This document shows positions 41,616 to 50,416 of a stretch of DNA of 64,000 bases, piece by piece. The position numbers and the translations under genes are program-made. The notes under the pieces are model-generated. The model was not told the DNA's origin. It did not search any database and saw nothing but the letters and a program-made list of their open reading frames with translations. Positions within the stretch are counted from its first letter, which is position 1. Each line of letters begins with the position of its first letter. This DNA comes from a virus: the IMG/VR virus record IMGVR_UViG_3300020185_000014, positions 52,070-116,069 of that record; one strand, given 5' to 3'.

Positions 41616-42061
41616 TACACATTCTCCAATCTAGTCATTAATCTTTCCGCGCGGTTGGTTACTTGTCTATGCCACCTAGAATCGCGCCCTTCTACTGCGG
41701 CAGTTTTCCAATCACTTTCTAACAATGCCGCATTCATTTTCTTGAACTTACTTAAACGAGGTCGACCCATGTTAAACATCATGTTAACAACTATTTGTTG
41801 AACTTCCTCTGGAAAATTGTCGAAGTTTCCGCCAGGAAACAATTGATGGCATTCTGCGATTGCTGTATCCAAATCTTGATCAAAGGCATCCCAAACCCTT
41901 TCTTCTGATACTGGAGTTGCCACCGCAACTCCACTTTCTGCATCATCCGAACAGATTAAATGTCCAACGCCGAATGTCGGTAAACCAAGATGATCCAAGT
42001 ATACCTCATACTTGACCCCTTCATCGATTTTCAATTGCTCGAAAACTTCTTTTCTGTTCAT
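41615..42061 (-). CDS. e: T4-type lysozyme (endolysin, GH24)
   Basis: 148 residues (T4 gpe is 164). LKIDEGVKYEVYLDHLGLPT followed by FGVGHL contains Glu14, Asp23 and Thr29, with the same 9- and 6-residue spacing as T4 Glu11/Asp20/Thr26. VVNMMFNMG and WHRQVTNRAERL are also family blocks. No signal peptide, so it needs a holin, none of which is recognised here. It cleaves the MurNAc-GlcNAc bond at lysis. Confidence 0.95.
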   Translation of the reverse strand: MNRKEVFEQLKIDEGVKYEVYLDHLGLPTFGVGHLICSDDAESGVAVATPVSEERVWDAFDQDLDTAIAECHQLFPGGNFDNFPEEVQQIVVNMMFNMGRPRLSKFKKMNAALLESDWKTAAVEGRDSRWHRQVTNRAERLMTRLENV

Positions 42062-42073
42062 AACATAATCTCT

Positions 42074-42313
42074 TTAAATATTAACTGAATTTTGTACTCT
42101 GGAACCACTAGACCGTTTAATTCGTTCTAAGTGATTTTTCCAATCGCCTGAAGTTTTATTCACGATATTTCCTGTATGAGTCACGAGACTCGCAGGACTA
42201 GTGTGAATTTGTTTCCAAACTCCTTCTGCTTGCAATTCTTCTTTTTCTGAAATTTTGAGAAACATATCTTTCGTTTCTCCAGTTTCCACGTTCTTCATTG
42301 TATATGTAGGCAT
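42074..42313 (-). CDS. FmdB-like small protein without zinc cysteines
   Basis: 79 residues. MPTYTMKNVETGETKDMFLK is the start of the FmdB-like family found in marine T4-like phages, and the SPASLVTHTGNIVNKTSGDW part is also conserved there. The Cys pairs of bacterial FmdB zinc ribbons are absent. Position just upstream of lysozyme. Function unknown. Confidence 0.6.
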   Translation of the reverse strand: MPTYTMKNVETGETKDMFLKISEKEELQAEGVWKQIHTSPASLVTHTGNIVNKTSGDWKNHLERIKRSSGSRVQNSVNI

Positions 42314-42345
42314 TAGCTAACTTTCTCTCCACGAGTTCATTTTAT

Positions 42346-42378
42346 AAAAGGTCAGGGTTGCTATTAAACAACCCGACC
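42346..42378 (-). terminator. Rho-independent terminator (minus strand)
   Basis: On the minus strand, GGTCGGGTTG pairs with CAACCCTGACC through one mismatch around a TTTAATAG loop and is followed by TTTTAT. It lies between the 56-residue gene and the FmdB-like gene and closes the upstream small-gene unit. Confidence 0.7.
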
Positions 42379-42391
42379 AGTAGATATGGGA

Positions 42392-42562
42392 TCACCCCCT
42401 TGTGCGATTCTCAACCTGTTCGATAGCGCCAATTAGAAAATTTCTTTTCTTCGCCATCTTATAAGATGCGTCAATTTTTCCTCTCTTATTTAAATTACGA
42501 ATACAATTTCCAAGTTCACGAGAGTCTTTCTTTAATCGTTCTATTTGATTAGCACTAACCAT
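42392..42562 (-). CDS. Small basic hypothetical protein
   Basis: 56 residues (MVSANQIERLKKDSRELGNC and on to VENRTRG). AGGAG lies 6 bases before the ATG, a strong ribosome-binding site. Helical and basic. The terminator at 42346-42378 follows directly. Function unknown. Confidence 0.6.
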   Translation of the reverse strand: MVSANQIERLKKDSRELGNCIRNLNKRGKIDASYKMAKKRNFLIGAIEQVENRTRG

Positions 42563-42602
42563 AGGCGCTCCTGTATGTTGTTAATTTATTTGTTGAGAAT
42601 AA

Positions 42603-43037
42603 TCAATCTTGGATTAAATCGGGGAATGCCTCCTTAATTATTTCTACTGATAATCCTTTCACCGTTTCGGGTTTATTTATCATTGATGCTAGTAACGTAG
42701 CATCTCCTGGATCCACAGATTCTAGAATGTTTAAGAACATCTTTTCTCTGCGCACTTTATCGAGTCTCTCGGATTCTTGTAACCCAGAAACAAAATATTT
42801 AAATTTTAGGTGTTGTTTGAGTAGTGATGATGGTGGCGGACCTTCTTCATACGGAGTGTACGGAGGCTCGCCCGCAGGAAGGTTCCATTGGATCTTTGGA
42901 TCAAAGAAACCTCTACACACATCAAACAACGGCATTGATGCATGCTTCCTGAGTATCTTAATCTTATCTTCTTTAGATGCAGAAGAATCAACTAGATTAA
43001 AGATTTCGTGTATTTGCAGTCTGTTGGTACTGATCAT
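42603..43037 (-). CDS. DUF6433 family protein
   Basis: 144 residues. RLQIHEIFNLVDSS, KIKILRKHASMPLFDVCRGF and FDPKIQWNLPAGEPPYTPYE are the hallmarks of the DUF6433 family of T4-like marine phages. Helical C-terminus. Function unknown; in related phages it lies close to recombination genes. Confidence 0.75.
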   Translation of the reverse strand: MISTNRLQIHEIFNLVDSSASKEDKIKILRKHASMPLFDVCRGFFDPKIQWNLPAGEPPYTPYEEGPPPSSLLKQHLKFKYFVSGLQESERLDKVRREKMFLNILESVDPGDATLLASMINKPETVKGLSVEIIKEAFPDLIQD

Positions 43038-43135
43038 AAGTTTATCCTACATTATGTATATATAATTGGAGAAGTTACTAGTATTAACATCCCTCCAATT
43101 TAAGTGTATTCTACACTCCTCTGATGAGATAAGCT

Positions 43136-43573
43136 TTATTTTACTAAAGTTTTCTCGGTTTGTAAAGGTAAATGCTTTGAGTTGATTCTGCACATAATCA
43201 TTTGATTATAATAGTCTTCTCTTAGTAAGACGTCATGATCGAATTGTAGTTTCGCTTCGTAGTACGAGCATTCACCTTTGGTTTTACATAACTTTAGGAT
43301 AATGCGAATATAGTCTTCTTCAGACGCTTCTGAGACCCTCTCAGCGAGTTTCTTGTTAGACCCGAAGTATTTACGCCAATCAGATTCTACTAAAACCTTT
43401 TTCTTTCTTTTACGAGTTTTGGTAATGCCCAGGGTCTTCGTTCGCCAAAAGAGTTTCTTACCGATATATTTCATACCGGTCGTCTTCTCTTCTATTTCAT
43501 AAACAAACCCGACCCAACCAGACAAGTCCTCTTCAGAAGGGTCGAATATCTCCCCTTCATATTGCCATCTCAT
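43136..43573 (-). CDS. SegE-like GIY-YIG endonuclease-like protein
   Basis: 145 residues. GFVYEIEEKTTGMKYIGKK is a GIY-YIG type N-terminus, ESDWRKYFGSNKKL the following block, and SYYEAKLQFDHDVL carries the metal-ligand Glu position. These are the features of the SegE_GIY-YIG family of T4-like phages. It may be a homing or resolving endonuclease. It overlaps the zinc-ribbon gene by 4 bases. Confidence 0.75.
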   Translation of the reverse strand: MRWQYEGEIFDPSEEDLSGWVGFVYEIEEKTTGMKYIGKKLFWRTKTLGITKTRKRKKKVLVESDWRKYFGSNKKLAERVSEASEEDYIRIILKLCKTKGECSYYEAKLQFDHDVLLREDYYNQMIMCRINSKHLPLQTEKTLVK

Positions 43574-43701
43574 TCTTCTTCAAACACAACTGCAGTGCCG
43601 CACATCGGACAGAATCCTGGTTTCTCGTCTTCGTTTAAAACTGTCACGGTTAATTCCGCGTCACAGATGCTGCATTCTAATTCAAACATATATCTATCCA
43701 T
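43570..43701 (-). CDS. Small zinc-ribbon protein
   Basis: 43 residues from the ATG at 43699-43701 (MDRYMFELECSICDAELTVT). CSIC and CPMC form a four-Cys zinc ribbon. It starts 2 bases after the ribonucleotide reductase stop and overlaps the SegE-like gene by 4 bases. Small zinc ribbons of this sort often contact RNA polymerase or nucleic acid; function here is unknown. Confidence 0.65.
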   Translation of the reverse strand: MDRYMFELECSICDAELTVTVLNEDEKPGFCPMCGTAVVFEEE

Positions 43702-43703
43702 TG

Positions 43704-45629
43704 TTATTGTATCTCGCAAAACCCTGCGGCGCAAGCGAGCTCTTGACTTCCAATTGTCATATCTGATTTTTCGTATTCTGATAATAAGGACCAATCAACT
43801 TCCTTCGGCATCTGTGCCAGAAGCGCTTTATAACCTGCTTCGTCGGTATCTTGATAAGGTGCTTGTGTATAATTGTGATCAGAGAAGGGCAAGAAAGAAA
43901 CACCAGACATAAAATCGAAGTTCTTATAAACCCATGCTCCCACTTCAATCCACTCATGTTCTTTAACAGATACAGTGATAGAAGGTTTATGTTCGCACCA
44001 ATGCTTTTGATAAACCAACCACATTTCTAATTGTTCAATTGCAGTCATGTCAGTACGAAACACTGCGCCTTTGTCTACCTTCATCGGGAAAGAAAATACA
44101 GTAGTATGACTCGGATTCATTTGATCGTCTTCCCAAGGAAACCCCGCGTCGATCATCATTTCAGTTAGCGGATCTTTTTTGTCGCCGCGCACTGTGCGAA
44201 TATAATATGGATTATGACGGGCATGAATACCCGAAGCAGCATCGACCAGTTGAGAAACTGTTCCCGAAGGTTTAACGCATGTGATTGCTACGCTTTGGTT
44301 GATACCTAAAGACTTTGCCATTTCGGCATTCGTATCGACGGCAATTTGTCTAAGTTTTTCTAACTCCGCACCGAGAGTTTTCCCGCCGCGTTTGCCGTTC
44401 GTTAAAGGGTTGTCCATAATACCTGTCATAGAAACACCAAGCAAGCGTTCCTCTTCGCAGTTATTCCTCCAAGATTTTGACAGGTATTTAAAATTAACTA
44501 GAGTGCTTTGGAATGTGCCTAGGATAGTTGCTAATCGAACTTTCTCGCCGAGAGTTTCCCAACTATCGCTCGGGCGAACTACAACTTCAGACAAGTTGCA
44601 GAATTCGCGAGAACGAAGGATGATTTCTGAACATGGGTTTGTGCCGAATTCATAATCGCCTACGATTCTCCTGCCGTGTGATTCGGATATCTTATTAGCG
44701 GACTGCCTGTTAAAAATACCACGCTCGCCGGATTTCGAATCATATAATGCTTTCCATTCGTCCATGAAAATGCCGATATCGGGTTTTTCAGTATAGCAAG
44801 CAGAGTTATTAGCGAGCGCGCGTTGACCATCGTTCTGCCACCATTGACCCGCTTTGGCGTGTCGCATCCTATCATCGGATAGATTTGATAAAGAAATTAA
44901 AGCGGACCTTCTGACGCCGCCGACTACAACAATCTCTGCAATTTTACAAATAATATCGTGCGCTTCGATCGTCGTGAGACGCCTTCCTGCAGCGCCTCGG
45001 AACGTTGCAACGCAGAACTGGAAGAGTTGATTCAATGGTTCGGGACCTGAGGCACGACCCCCAAAAGTCTTCAGAGGAGCTCCAGATGGTCGCACGCGAG
45101 ATAGATCCCACTTAGGAATTTGTCCCGCGTATAGAAGACCGACCACTTCTTTTAATGCTTTCGCCCATCCAAGTTTACTGTCGGCGACCACGATAGTTGT
45201 TTCGGTTTCATGAAACTCGTCCGAGATAATCGGCAACTGGGAGATATATTGACGCTCTACAGAAAACCCCACGCCTGTCCCGTTCATCAATACATATAGA
45301 ATCTCGTCGAATGCTTGCGGTTTGTCGACTGCAACGTATGAGCAGTTGTACCCTGCAATATTTTCTCTTTCTAATGCCGGACCAGCAGTCATCAAACACC
45401 GCATGGATGGCATAACTCTCAAACTCAAGACTGCTTCTTCGAGTTCTGTCCGGAGTGGACTGGGTAATGAGTAGTCGCAGGTTTCTTTTAAATGGTTCTC
45501 AAAAAAACTAAAATATCTGCTGATGGTTTCTTCCCACGTTTCTCGTCGCCCTAATTCTGGAACCCAACGAGAATATCTAGAAAGATGGATGAACTGCTGA
45601 TATTTGCTTGGCAGCGTGTTAGATGACAT
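43704..45629 (-). CDS. nrdJ: Adenosylcobalamin-dependent (class II) ribonucleotide reductase
   Basis: 641 residues, shorter than monomeric RTPR of Lactobacillus (739). LSRYSRWVPELGRRETWEET is the monomeric-RTPR start, NIAGYNCSYV holds the first redox Cys, GTNPCSEIIL the radical Cys and Glu, CVKPSGTVSQLVDAASGIH the second part of the barrel, and LACAAGFCEIQ the C-terminal CxxxxC that re-reduces the site. It reduces ribonucleotides using B12, so the host must make or import cobalamin. No NrdA/NrdB is in the window. Confidence 0.9.
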   Translation of the reverse strand: MSSNTLPSKYQQFIHLSRYSRWVPELGRRETWEETISRYFSFFENHLKETCDYSLPSPLRTELEEAVLSLRVMPSMRCLMTAGPALERENIAGYNCSYVAVDKPQAFDEILYVLMNGTGVGFSVERQYISQLPIISDEFHETETTIVVADSKLGWAKALKEVVGLLYAGQIPKWDLSRVRPSGAPLKTFGGRASGPEPLNQLFQFCVATFRGAAGRRLTTIEAHDIICKIAEIVVVGGVRRSALISLSNLSDDRMRHAKAGQWWQNDGQRALANNSACYTEKPDIGIFMDEWKALYDSKSGERGIFNRQSANKISESHGRRIVGDYEFGTNPCSEIILRSREFCNLSEVVVRPSDSWETLGEKVRLATILGTFQSTLVNFKYLSKSWRNNCEEERLLGVSMTGIMDNPLTNGKRGGKTLGAELEKLRQIAVDTNAEMAKSLGINQSVAITCVKPSGTVSQLVDAASGIHARHNPYYIRTVRGDKKDPLTEMMIDAGFPWEDDQMNPSHTTVFSFPMKVDKGAVFRTDMTAIEQLEMWLVYQKHWCEHKPSITVSVKEHEWIEVGAWVYKNFDFMSGVSFLPFSDHNYTQAPYQDTDEAGYKALLAQMPKEVDWSLLSEYEKSDMTIGSQELACAAGFCEIQ

Positions 45630-45684
45630 AATAACTCCAATAATTTATTTTTCATTTTTCAATCAGTATATTATATATGAACTT

Positions 45685-46155
45685 TTAATCAGAAAACAAT
45701 TTACGCCAAAATGGTTTCTTTTTAGGCGGGTTGCCAATTTCTTCCGCTTGTTTTGTAATAACACCGATGTTTTCGTTCGCCGCATCAATCAATCCGCGAC
45801 TCTTTATGTAGTACCCATTAAATGCAAAAATAATGGTTTGTTGCTGTTGTATGTATGCGCGAATGTCTGACAGGTTTAGAGACAGGTCTTGATAACCATC
45901 TCCGGTAAGGGCGAACAACGCAATGGGTTTGCCTTGTTTCTTTAATTTTTCTATTTGTTCTTCGAAATTACCTTCGTTGATAATTATCCACGAAACTGGT
46001 CGTAAGTTTAAGTTATCAGAATCTGGTAAGATAAGTTCTGGTTTGTCGACCGGTTTCGCTGATATTTCTATCGGCGTTACTGACGAGCAACCGTTAATTA
46101 ATAAAGTTGATAGAATCAAACACCCAAGGGCATTCGCTGTTAAATTCTTTCCCAT
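45685..46155 (-). CDS. Outer-membrane lipoprotein, candidate o-spanin
   Basis: 156 residues. Signal peptide NALGCLILSTLLINGC with lipobox LINGC (Cys23). The mature part has a WIIINEGNFEEQIEKLKKQG alpha/beta piece and ends with a basic KKKPFWRKLF. It overlaps the upstream inner-membrane protein gene by 62 bases in a different frame, as Rz1-type genes overlap Rz. Most known o-spanins are shorter and Pro-rich, so the call is tentative. Confidence 0.6.
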   Translation of the reverse strand: MGKNLTANALGCLILSTLLINGCSSVTPIEISAKPVDKPELILPDSDNLNLRPVSWIIINEGNFEEQIEKLKKQGKPIALFALTGDGYQDLSLNLSDIRAYIQQQQTIIFAFNGYYIKSRGLIDAANENIGVITKQAEEIGNPPKKKPFWRKLFSD

Positions 46156-46558
46156 TAGTTGCCTTCTTTTCTGATTCGGTCAATTTCGCACCAGTTAAAA
46201 TTTCAAAGCAGCGTAATGCTTTATCACTTGCTTTGTTGATTATCTTTTCCACGAGTTTAGGTTTTTCTTTTGCGAGATAAGCAAGGTCGTGTTTTTGCAA
46301 CTTATCCGATAAGACATTATTTTGATCGCGGATTGTTTGAAAGTCGTCGTTGACTTTACTGAGAGTTTCTGAAACTTCCCTATAACTTTGTTGTAGGGAA
46401 GCGATAGTTTCTTGAGAGATAACAACCGCTTGTTCTAGTTTGGCGTTGTTTGCTGTCAGGCTGGCGATTGTTTTTTGAGTCTGCTTGTAGTGTAGATACG
46501 AAATTCCAGAAACGGTCGAAGCAACAACAAACATCAATATTGCTATTTTTGCGCCCAT
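46094..46558 (-). CDS. Inner-membrane coiled-coil protein, candidate i-spanin
   Basis: 154 residues from the ATG at 46556-46558. One N-terminal membrane segment (AKIAILMFVVASTVSGISYL) is followed by a long periplasmic coiled coil (LTANNAKLEQAVVISQETIA and on). This is the Rz topology, and the overlapping lipoprotein gene would be its partner. Lysozyme is 4 kb away. Spanins fuse the inner and outer membranes in the last step of lysis. Confidence 0.6.
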   Translation of the reverse strand: MGAKIAILMFVVASTVSGISYLHYKQTQKTIASLTANNAKLEQAVVISQETIASLQQSYREVSETLSKVNDDFQTIRDQNNVLSDKLQKHDLAYLAKEKPKLVEKIINKASDKALRCFEILTGAKLTESEKKATNGKEFNSECPWVFDSINFIN

Positions 46559-46559
46559 G

Positions 46560-46721
46560 TTATTTGACCTGTCTTTTTTTCTTCCCGTTAATTTCAATGA
46601 AGTTTCGAGTCAGAATTTTATATTTCTTTTTCTTCTTCGGTTCCATATTCTTAGTGTCCTGAGGAATACCAGCGTCGCCGGTCGTCATCATTTCTTCACC
46701 AAATTGTTTAAATGTTTTCAT
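46560..46721 (-). CDS. Small basic protein with capsid-targeting-like N-terminus
   Basis: 53 residues, MKTFKQFGEEMMTTGDAGIP then KKKKKYKILTRNF. The first ten residues resemble the T4 internal-protein targeting peptide (MKTYQEF-type). The gene fits exactly between the spanin candidate and the Smr-like gene. If processed like T4 internal proteins, a basic peptide of about 40 residues would remain in the head. This is inference. Confidence 0.55.
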   Translation of the reverse strand: MKTFKQFGEEMMTTGDAGIPQDTKNMEPKKKKKYKILTRNFIEINGKKKRQVK

Positions 46722-46724
46722 TTT

Positions 46725-46937
46725 CTATACCTTATGTACTAGCACATATCCTTCGAAAAACGAATCAACCCTATCGCACTTTATTCTTGCTGCAGTAGAC
46801 ATAACCAATTGAGACATTCGACTGCTTTTTCCGGTTACGATTCTCAACGGAACATCGTTCTGGTTGAGGAGTATAAAGTTTTCAACTAATCGTTCAACTT
46901 CTTCATGAACGACTCCGTGTAAATCAAGTTCTTTCAT
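46725..46937 (-). CDS. Smr-like domain protein
   Basis: 70 residues. MKELDLHGVVHEEVERLVEN followed by FILLNQN and PLRIVTGKSSRM has the LDLHG and TGKSSRM blocks of the Smr (small MutS-related) domain. Free-standing Smr proteins bind or nick branched DNA or cleave RNA. The domain is about 10 residues shorter than usual. It overlaps the upstream gene by 4 bases. Confidence 0.7.
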   Translation of the reverse strand: MKELDLHGVVHEEVERLVENFILLNQNDVPLRIVTGKSSRMSQLVMSTAARIKCDRVDSFFEGYVLVHKV

Positions 46938-47521
46938 CTATAAATTTCGCCGAGAGCAATATGTATCTTCTTTCCGCTGTTTAAATGAAATGCCTCGTAT
47001 ATATCTATACCTGATAAGTTTGCAACAGGAAATGATTCGTTCTTGACTCTGATCCTATCTTTTGGTTTTACGATATCGTCGAGGGTTTCTGACAAAACTT
47101 TTTCATTTTTAATTCGGTAAATCCCAGGCGATAATTGTTTATCTTCGAGGAGAAACCACTCAGATGCTTCTTGCAGCAAGTCGAGCACGTCGAACCCAGA
47201 CTCATAGATGATCTTGTTGATATTCTTCTCTGAAATACTGTACGTTTCTTTAAGGAGATACAACGCAGAAACGTAGGATGCAATCTTTGAAGAACCTCCA
47301 GGCGCTTTCGCGATAAGTTTTTTAATGTTGAACACTAATTTATGAAACGCGGTGTAGGATGATTTTTCAGAAGAAGATTCTATCTTTTTGCTCTTAATTC
47401 GTTTTCCTGCGTCGTCGATAATACCTAATTTGAATGCGTCGGTATCTTCAAAATTTGTAACAAGAAGTTTTAGAAACCTGAAGGTATATACTAAATCTCC
47501 TGCTCTCGTAAGTAATGACAT
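46934..47521 (-). CDS. Conserved T4-like protein of unknown function
   Basis: 195 residues. SLLTRAGDLVYTFRFLKLLV and FEDTDAFKLGIID are strongly conserved in marine T4-like phages as I remember them, followed by a helical middle (AFHKLVFNIKKLIAKAPGGS) and a C-terminal strand-rich piece. No function is known to me. Position next to head or structural genes suggests a virion or assembly role. Confidence 0.6.
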   Translation of the reverse strand: MSLLTRAGDLVYTFRFLKLLVTNFEDTDAFKLGIIDDAGKRIKSKKIESSSEKSSYTAFHKLVFNIKKLIAKAPGGSSKIASYVSALYLLKETYSISEKNINKIIYESGFDVLDLLQEASEWFLLEDKQLSPGIYRIKNEKVLSETLDDIVKPKDRIRVKNESFPVANLSGIDIYEAFHLNSGKKIHIALGEIYR

Positions 47522-47534
47522 TATTAAACTCGCT

Positions 47535-49973
47535 TTAATTTGGTATGTTAAATCTATTTTGGTATGCTACCCAGTTATTGGTTATTTCTGCGGCGGATAA
47601 TGCCCTGTCGTAAACAGCAAATAGTCCGTAGTCATGATCTCCGGTATTTGACGGAGCATCTCGCGTCGCTCCGCGCGAATTCAACTTCGGCCATGATGTT
47701 TCATCTTTTAGCACCGACCCGTTTCCGAATTCTGCTATGTTCTCGTCAATTAATTGACCATTCCTATACATCTTCACAGTATGACCATCAAACGTTAATG
47801 TGGTATAGTACCATGTGTCTGTGGATATCGCAACTCCGACTGCCGGATCGGGTCTCCAATGCCATCCTAAGTTGACCGCGTCCCTTATCGCCCATTGCAA
47901 ATTATTATCATTTGTGCGCATTTCCCATATATATTCTTTGTTAAAAAGAATATCTTCTGGTGGCGAGTTACTCTGTTTCCTAAACACCACTTCCACCGTA
48001 ATAAAGTTGATGTCGTTAAATTGATGATAAGATGTTGCCCAATCATCAACCCCTAAATGCCAATAACTTTGCAGGTGATTGGGTTGTTCGATATGAACCG
48101 GAGTACCAAAAAACTCAAAGTCTCTGCCAGAACTATAAGAGGAATTTTCTGATATATTGATCCAGTTACGCACAGTCACCCCGTCCGGATCTATCATATC
48201 TGTACTTGCGGGCAGACCAGCATCAAGAAGCACAACTAGATCATCAATTCCTTGCGGTTTACCCTCGAGGGTTGATGTGTTATACCAGAACCCATTATGG
48301 TAACTTTCGTTATAACCCAAATCCGTATTATATCTAGTGAATCCGTTCGCGGGTAAAATTGGTCTTTCTGCTGTCGTCCCGCCTTGACCTTCTACACTAG
48401 TGTCCGTAATTGAGAACGTTGAATAGGTTTCTACGGCACCGTCTCTTAAAACGTTGACGCGATAGTTCTTAGTTCCTTCTGTTGTTACGTCTACTGCCGG
48501 TCTGAACGTGAACGATCCAGTCTTTAAGAAGAATGATCCCGACAATTCGAAACTCCCGCTCGCGGGTGCAATATCCGTTGCGGTAACTCCGTTATACAAT
48601 ACCTCGTAATCGAGTTCAGATTCTTCAATGTTTCTTGACTCGACGTCAATTGTAATCTCGGTGCCTTCGTCGTAGAACCCAAGGTCAGCACCGCCGCCGA
48701 TCGAGATATTCAATTCGGAAAACGCTGCACCGCCTTGCGAGAAGCACGAGACTCCTATTTGACTCGACCCCATGAATTTATTTAAAACTCCACCGAAAGC
48801 AGAAGTTGATACGTCGACTGTTAATCCGCCTTTCAGCACTTCGGAATTAGGATCAGTGGAGTATGCTGTTATAACGTCCCCCGAACGTTCGACTCGGATC
48901 GTTGTTCCTCGCGGGAGAAAAGTGTTCCAGTTGCTAGCGCCAACATAAGGAATCGCCGCACTACCGTTCGCGATTATTTGTCCGTCGCCCTGCAGGTAAT
49001 TATAAGTGACCGCCCATGCATCGGTTTGGTGGTCCACCGCTTGATCTTGATTTCTAATTGCGGATAACGTGTATTCTCTACCGGCAGCGCCATACAACCC
49101 TGCCGTGTCTTTATAGAACGCTATGACAATTCCAAGACGATCGTTATCGGCATCTGCGGATGTTATCTTAGACTGGATTACATAATCCTGATACTCATCA
49201 TTACTAACGAATCCAATATAGCTGCCGGAATTTAATGTTGAAGCAATGCTGCCGGTCTCTTCAGTATACGACCACGCAGTTAATTCTGAAGCAATGGCGG
49301 GGTAGGCGGTGCTCCCTGAATGAGAAAACCTTAACCACGTGTCAAATATAGTTGATTGACCAATAGTAAACGCATTTGTGATTCTGGTTACTCGTGGCAA
49401 ATTTCGTATGATCACGTCATCGCTAACCGTAGGCAACCCGATAGAAGTAGTTAGTGACTGGTCTATGGTCATTGTAATAGTAGTGTCCGCCTCTATATTG
49501 TTAACTGCGAATGATTTGTGTTGCGTCGCGTTTAGCATATTGAACGATCCGATGAGCGGCCGGTTGACCTGATTTGGTTGGACCCCGCTCAGCGTATAAA
49601 AAATTTCTTTATAATTCGGAGGAAAAGCAGAACTGGTCAAAGAAAATGTAAACGCATCAAGTTCTTGAGCGGAATCAATATTGGATGTTAACGAAAGCGC
49701 CGGAAGTCCATCAGTACCATATGGGTTAATGCCTTGCCCCATTTCCCTATCGAACGTGTGGAAATTATTTGAAAATCGTTGGACGTTGAGGAACCCGTCT
49801 TCAGAAAAAAGCGGACCGTGTCCAGGGTTATCGTCGACGGAGTCGATAGATTCGAATCCGCCCATATATGATAGGACTGATGAATAGTAATGATCTAATT
49901 CAGCAATGGTTAAATCGCTATCGGGAACGTCTCTCAATTCGTTTCTAAGATCATTCCAAACGAGTTTTCTCAT
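47535..49973 (-). CDS. Virion protein with C-terminal concanavalin/LamG-like lectin domain
   Basis: 812 residues. The N-terminal 120 residues are phage-specific (LVWNDLRNELRDVPDSDLTI), the centre is beta-rich with repeat-like units near residues 440-540, and about residues 600-812 form a LamG/concanavalin-like domain: YWHLGVDDW, TLTFDGHTVKMYRNGQLID, LFAVYDRALSAAEITNNW. Such domains bind glycans. It overlaps the next gene by 4 bases. It may be a second receptor-binding or head-decoration protein; its N-terminal DDNPGHGP piece recalls marine fibre proteins. Confidence 0.65.
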   Translation of the reverse strand: MRKLVWNDLRNELRDVPDSDLTIAELDHYYSSVLSYMGGFESIDSVDDNPGHGPLFSEDGFLNVQRFSNNFHTFDREMGQGINPYGTDGLPALSLTSNIDSAQELDAFTFSLTSSAFPPNYKEIFYTLSGVQPNQVNRPLIGSFNMLNATQHKSFAVNNIEADTTITMTIDQSLTTSIGLPTVSDDVIIRNLPRVTRITNAFTIGQSTIFDTWLRFSHSGSTAYPAIASELTAWSYTEETGSIASTLNSGSYIGFVSNDEYQDYVIQSKITSADADNDRLGIVIAFYKDTAGLYGAAGREYTLSAIRNQDQAVDHQTDAWAVTYNYLQGDGQIIANGSAAIPYVGASNWNTFLPRGTTIRVERSGDVITAYSTDPNSEVLKGGLTVDVSTSAFGGVLNKFMGSSQIGVSCFSQGGAAFSELNISIGGGADLGFYDEGTEITIDVESRNIEESELDYEVLYNGVTATDIAPASGSFELSGSFFLKTGSFTFRPAVDVTTEGTKNYRVNVLRDGAVETYSTFSITDTSVEGQGGTTAERPILPANGFTRYNTDLGYNESYHNGFWYNTSTLEGKPQGIDDLVVLLDAGLPASTDMIDPDGVTVRNWINISENSSYSSGRDFEFFGTPVHIEQPNHLQSYWHLGVDDWATSYHQFNDINFITVEVVFRKQSNSPPEDILFNKEYIWEMRTNDNNLQWAIRDAVNLGWHWRPDPAVGVAISTDTWYYTTLTFDGHTVKMYRNGQLIDENIAEFGNGSVLKDETSWPKLNSRGATRDAPSNTGDHDYGLFAVYDRALSAAEITNNWVAYQNRFNIPN

Positions 49974-50338
49974 ATCGATCTCAGTCTCTCAACAATGATC
50001 GGGTCGAGTCCGATCTCAGAATAATTTATTGTCGGTAATACATTAAGGAAAATATAGAATGGTCTTAAAACGCGCTGGTGTTTTTCTTCCATCTTATACT
50101 CCATCATCTTCAATCCTGCGGGAACCCCGAATACATTAAATATTACAATCAAGTGATTAAGTATCAATCGCTCCGATAAAACTTTATTTTCAATGTATCG
50201 ATTCAGTAATCGTTTTACATATTTGAACCGTTTAAGGTCTTCATGAAACTCATCGGCATCGATGCACGCGGGACTATAGTAGTGCCGTGCCGCGAACAGT
50301 GCAAATGTTTCTTCGTTAAGTGTTTCAAATAATTTCAT
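49970..50338 (-). CDS. Conserved T4-like cyanophage-type protein
   Basis: 122 residues. FALFAARHYYSPACIDADEF, EDLKRFKYVKRLLNRY and RLILNHLIVIFNVFG form a helical protein that I recognise from marine T4-like phages (possibly DUF7207). Function unknown. The N-terminus (MKLFETLNEE) weakly resembles the F-x-x-[LF]-x-x-E start of the internal-protein candidates nearby. Confidence 0.6.
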   Translation of the reverse strand: MKLFETLNEETFALFAARHYYSPACIDADEFHEDLKRFKYVKRLLNRYIENKVLSERLILNHLIVIFNVFGVPAGLKMMEYKMEEKHQRVLRPFYIFLNVLPTINYSEIGLDPIIVERLRSI

Positions 50339-50416
50339 TCATAGTAACTCATCTCTGTTACTATTATATATTCGTTCTGTGTCATGACATGACAGGCATG
50401 CACGACAAATACGTTA

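Noticed and set aside
43038-43135. Possible promoter and hairpin in the gap before the SegE-like gene
   Set aside because: CATAAT is present on the minus strand but the -35 position (AGTAAC) does not fit, and the 7-bp ATTGGAG/CTCCAAT pairing has a long loop without a T run.
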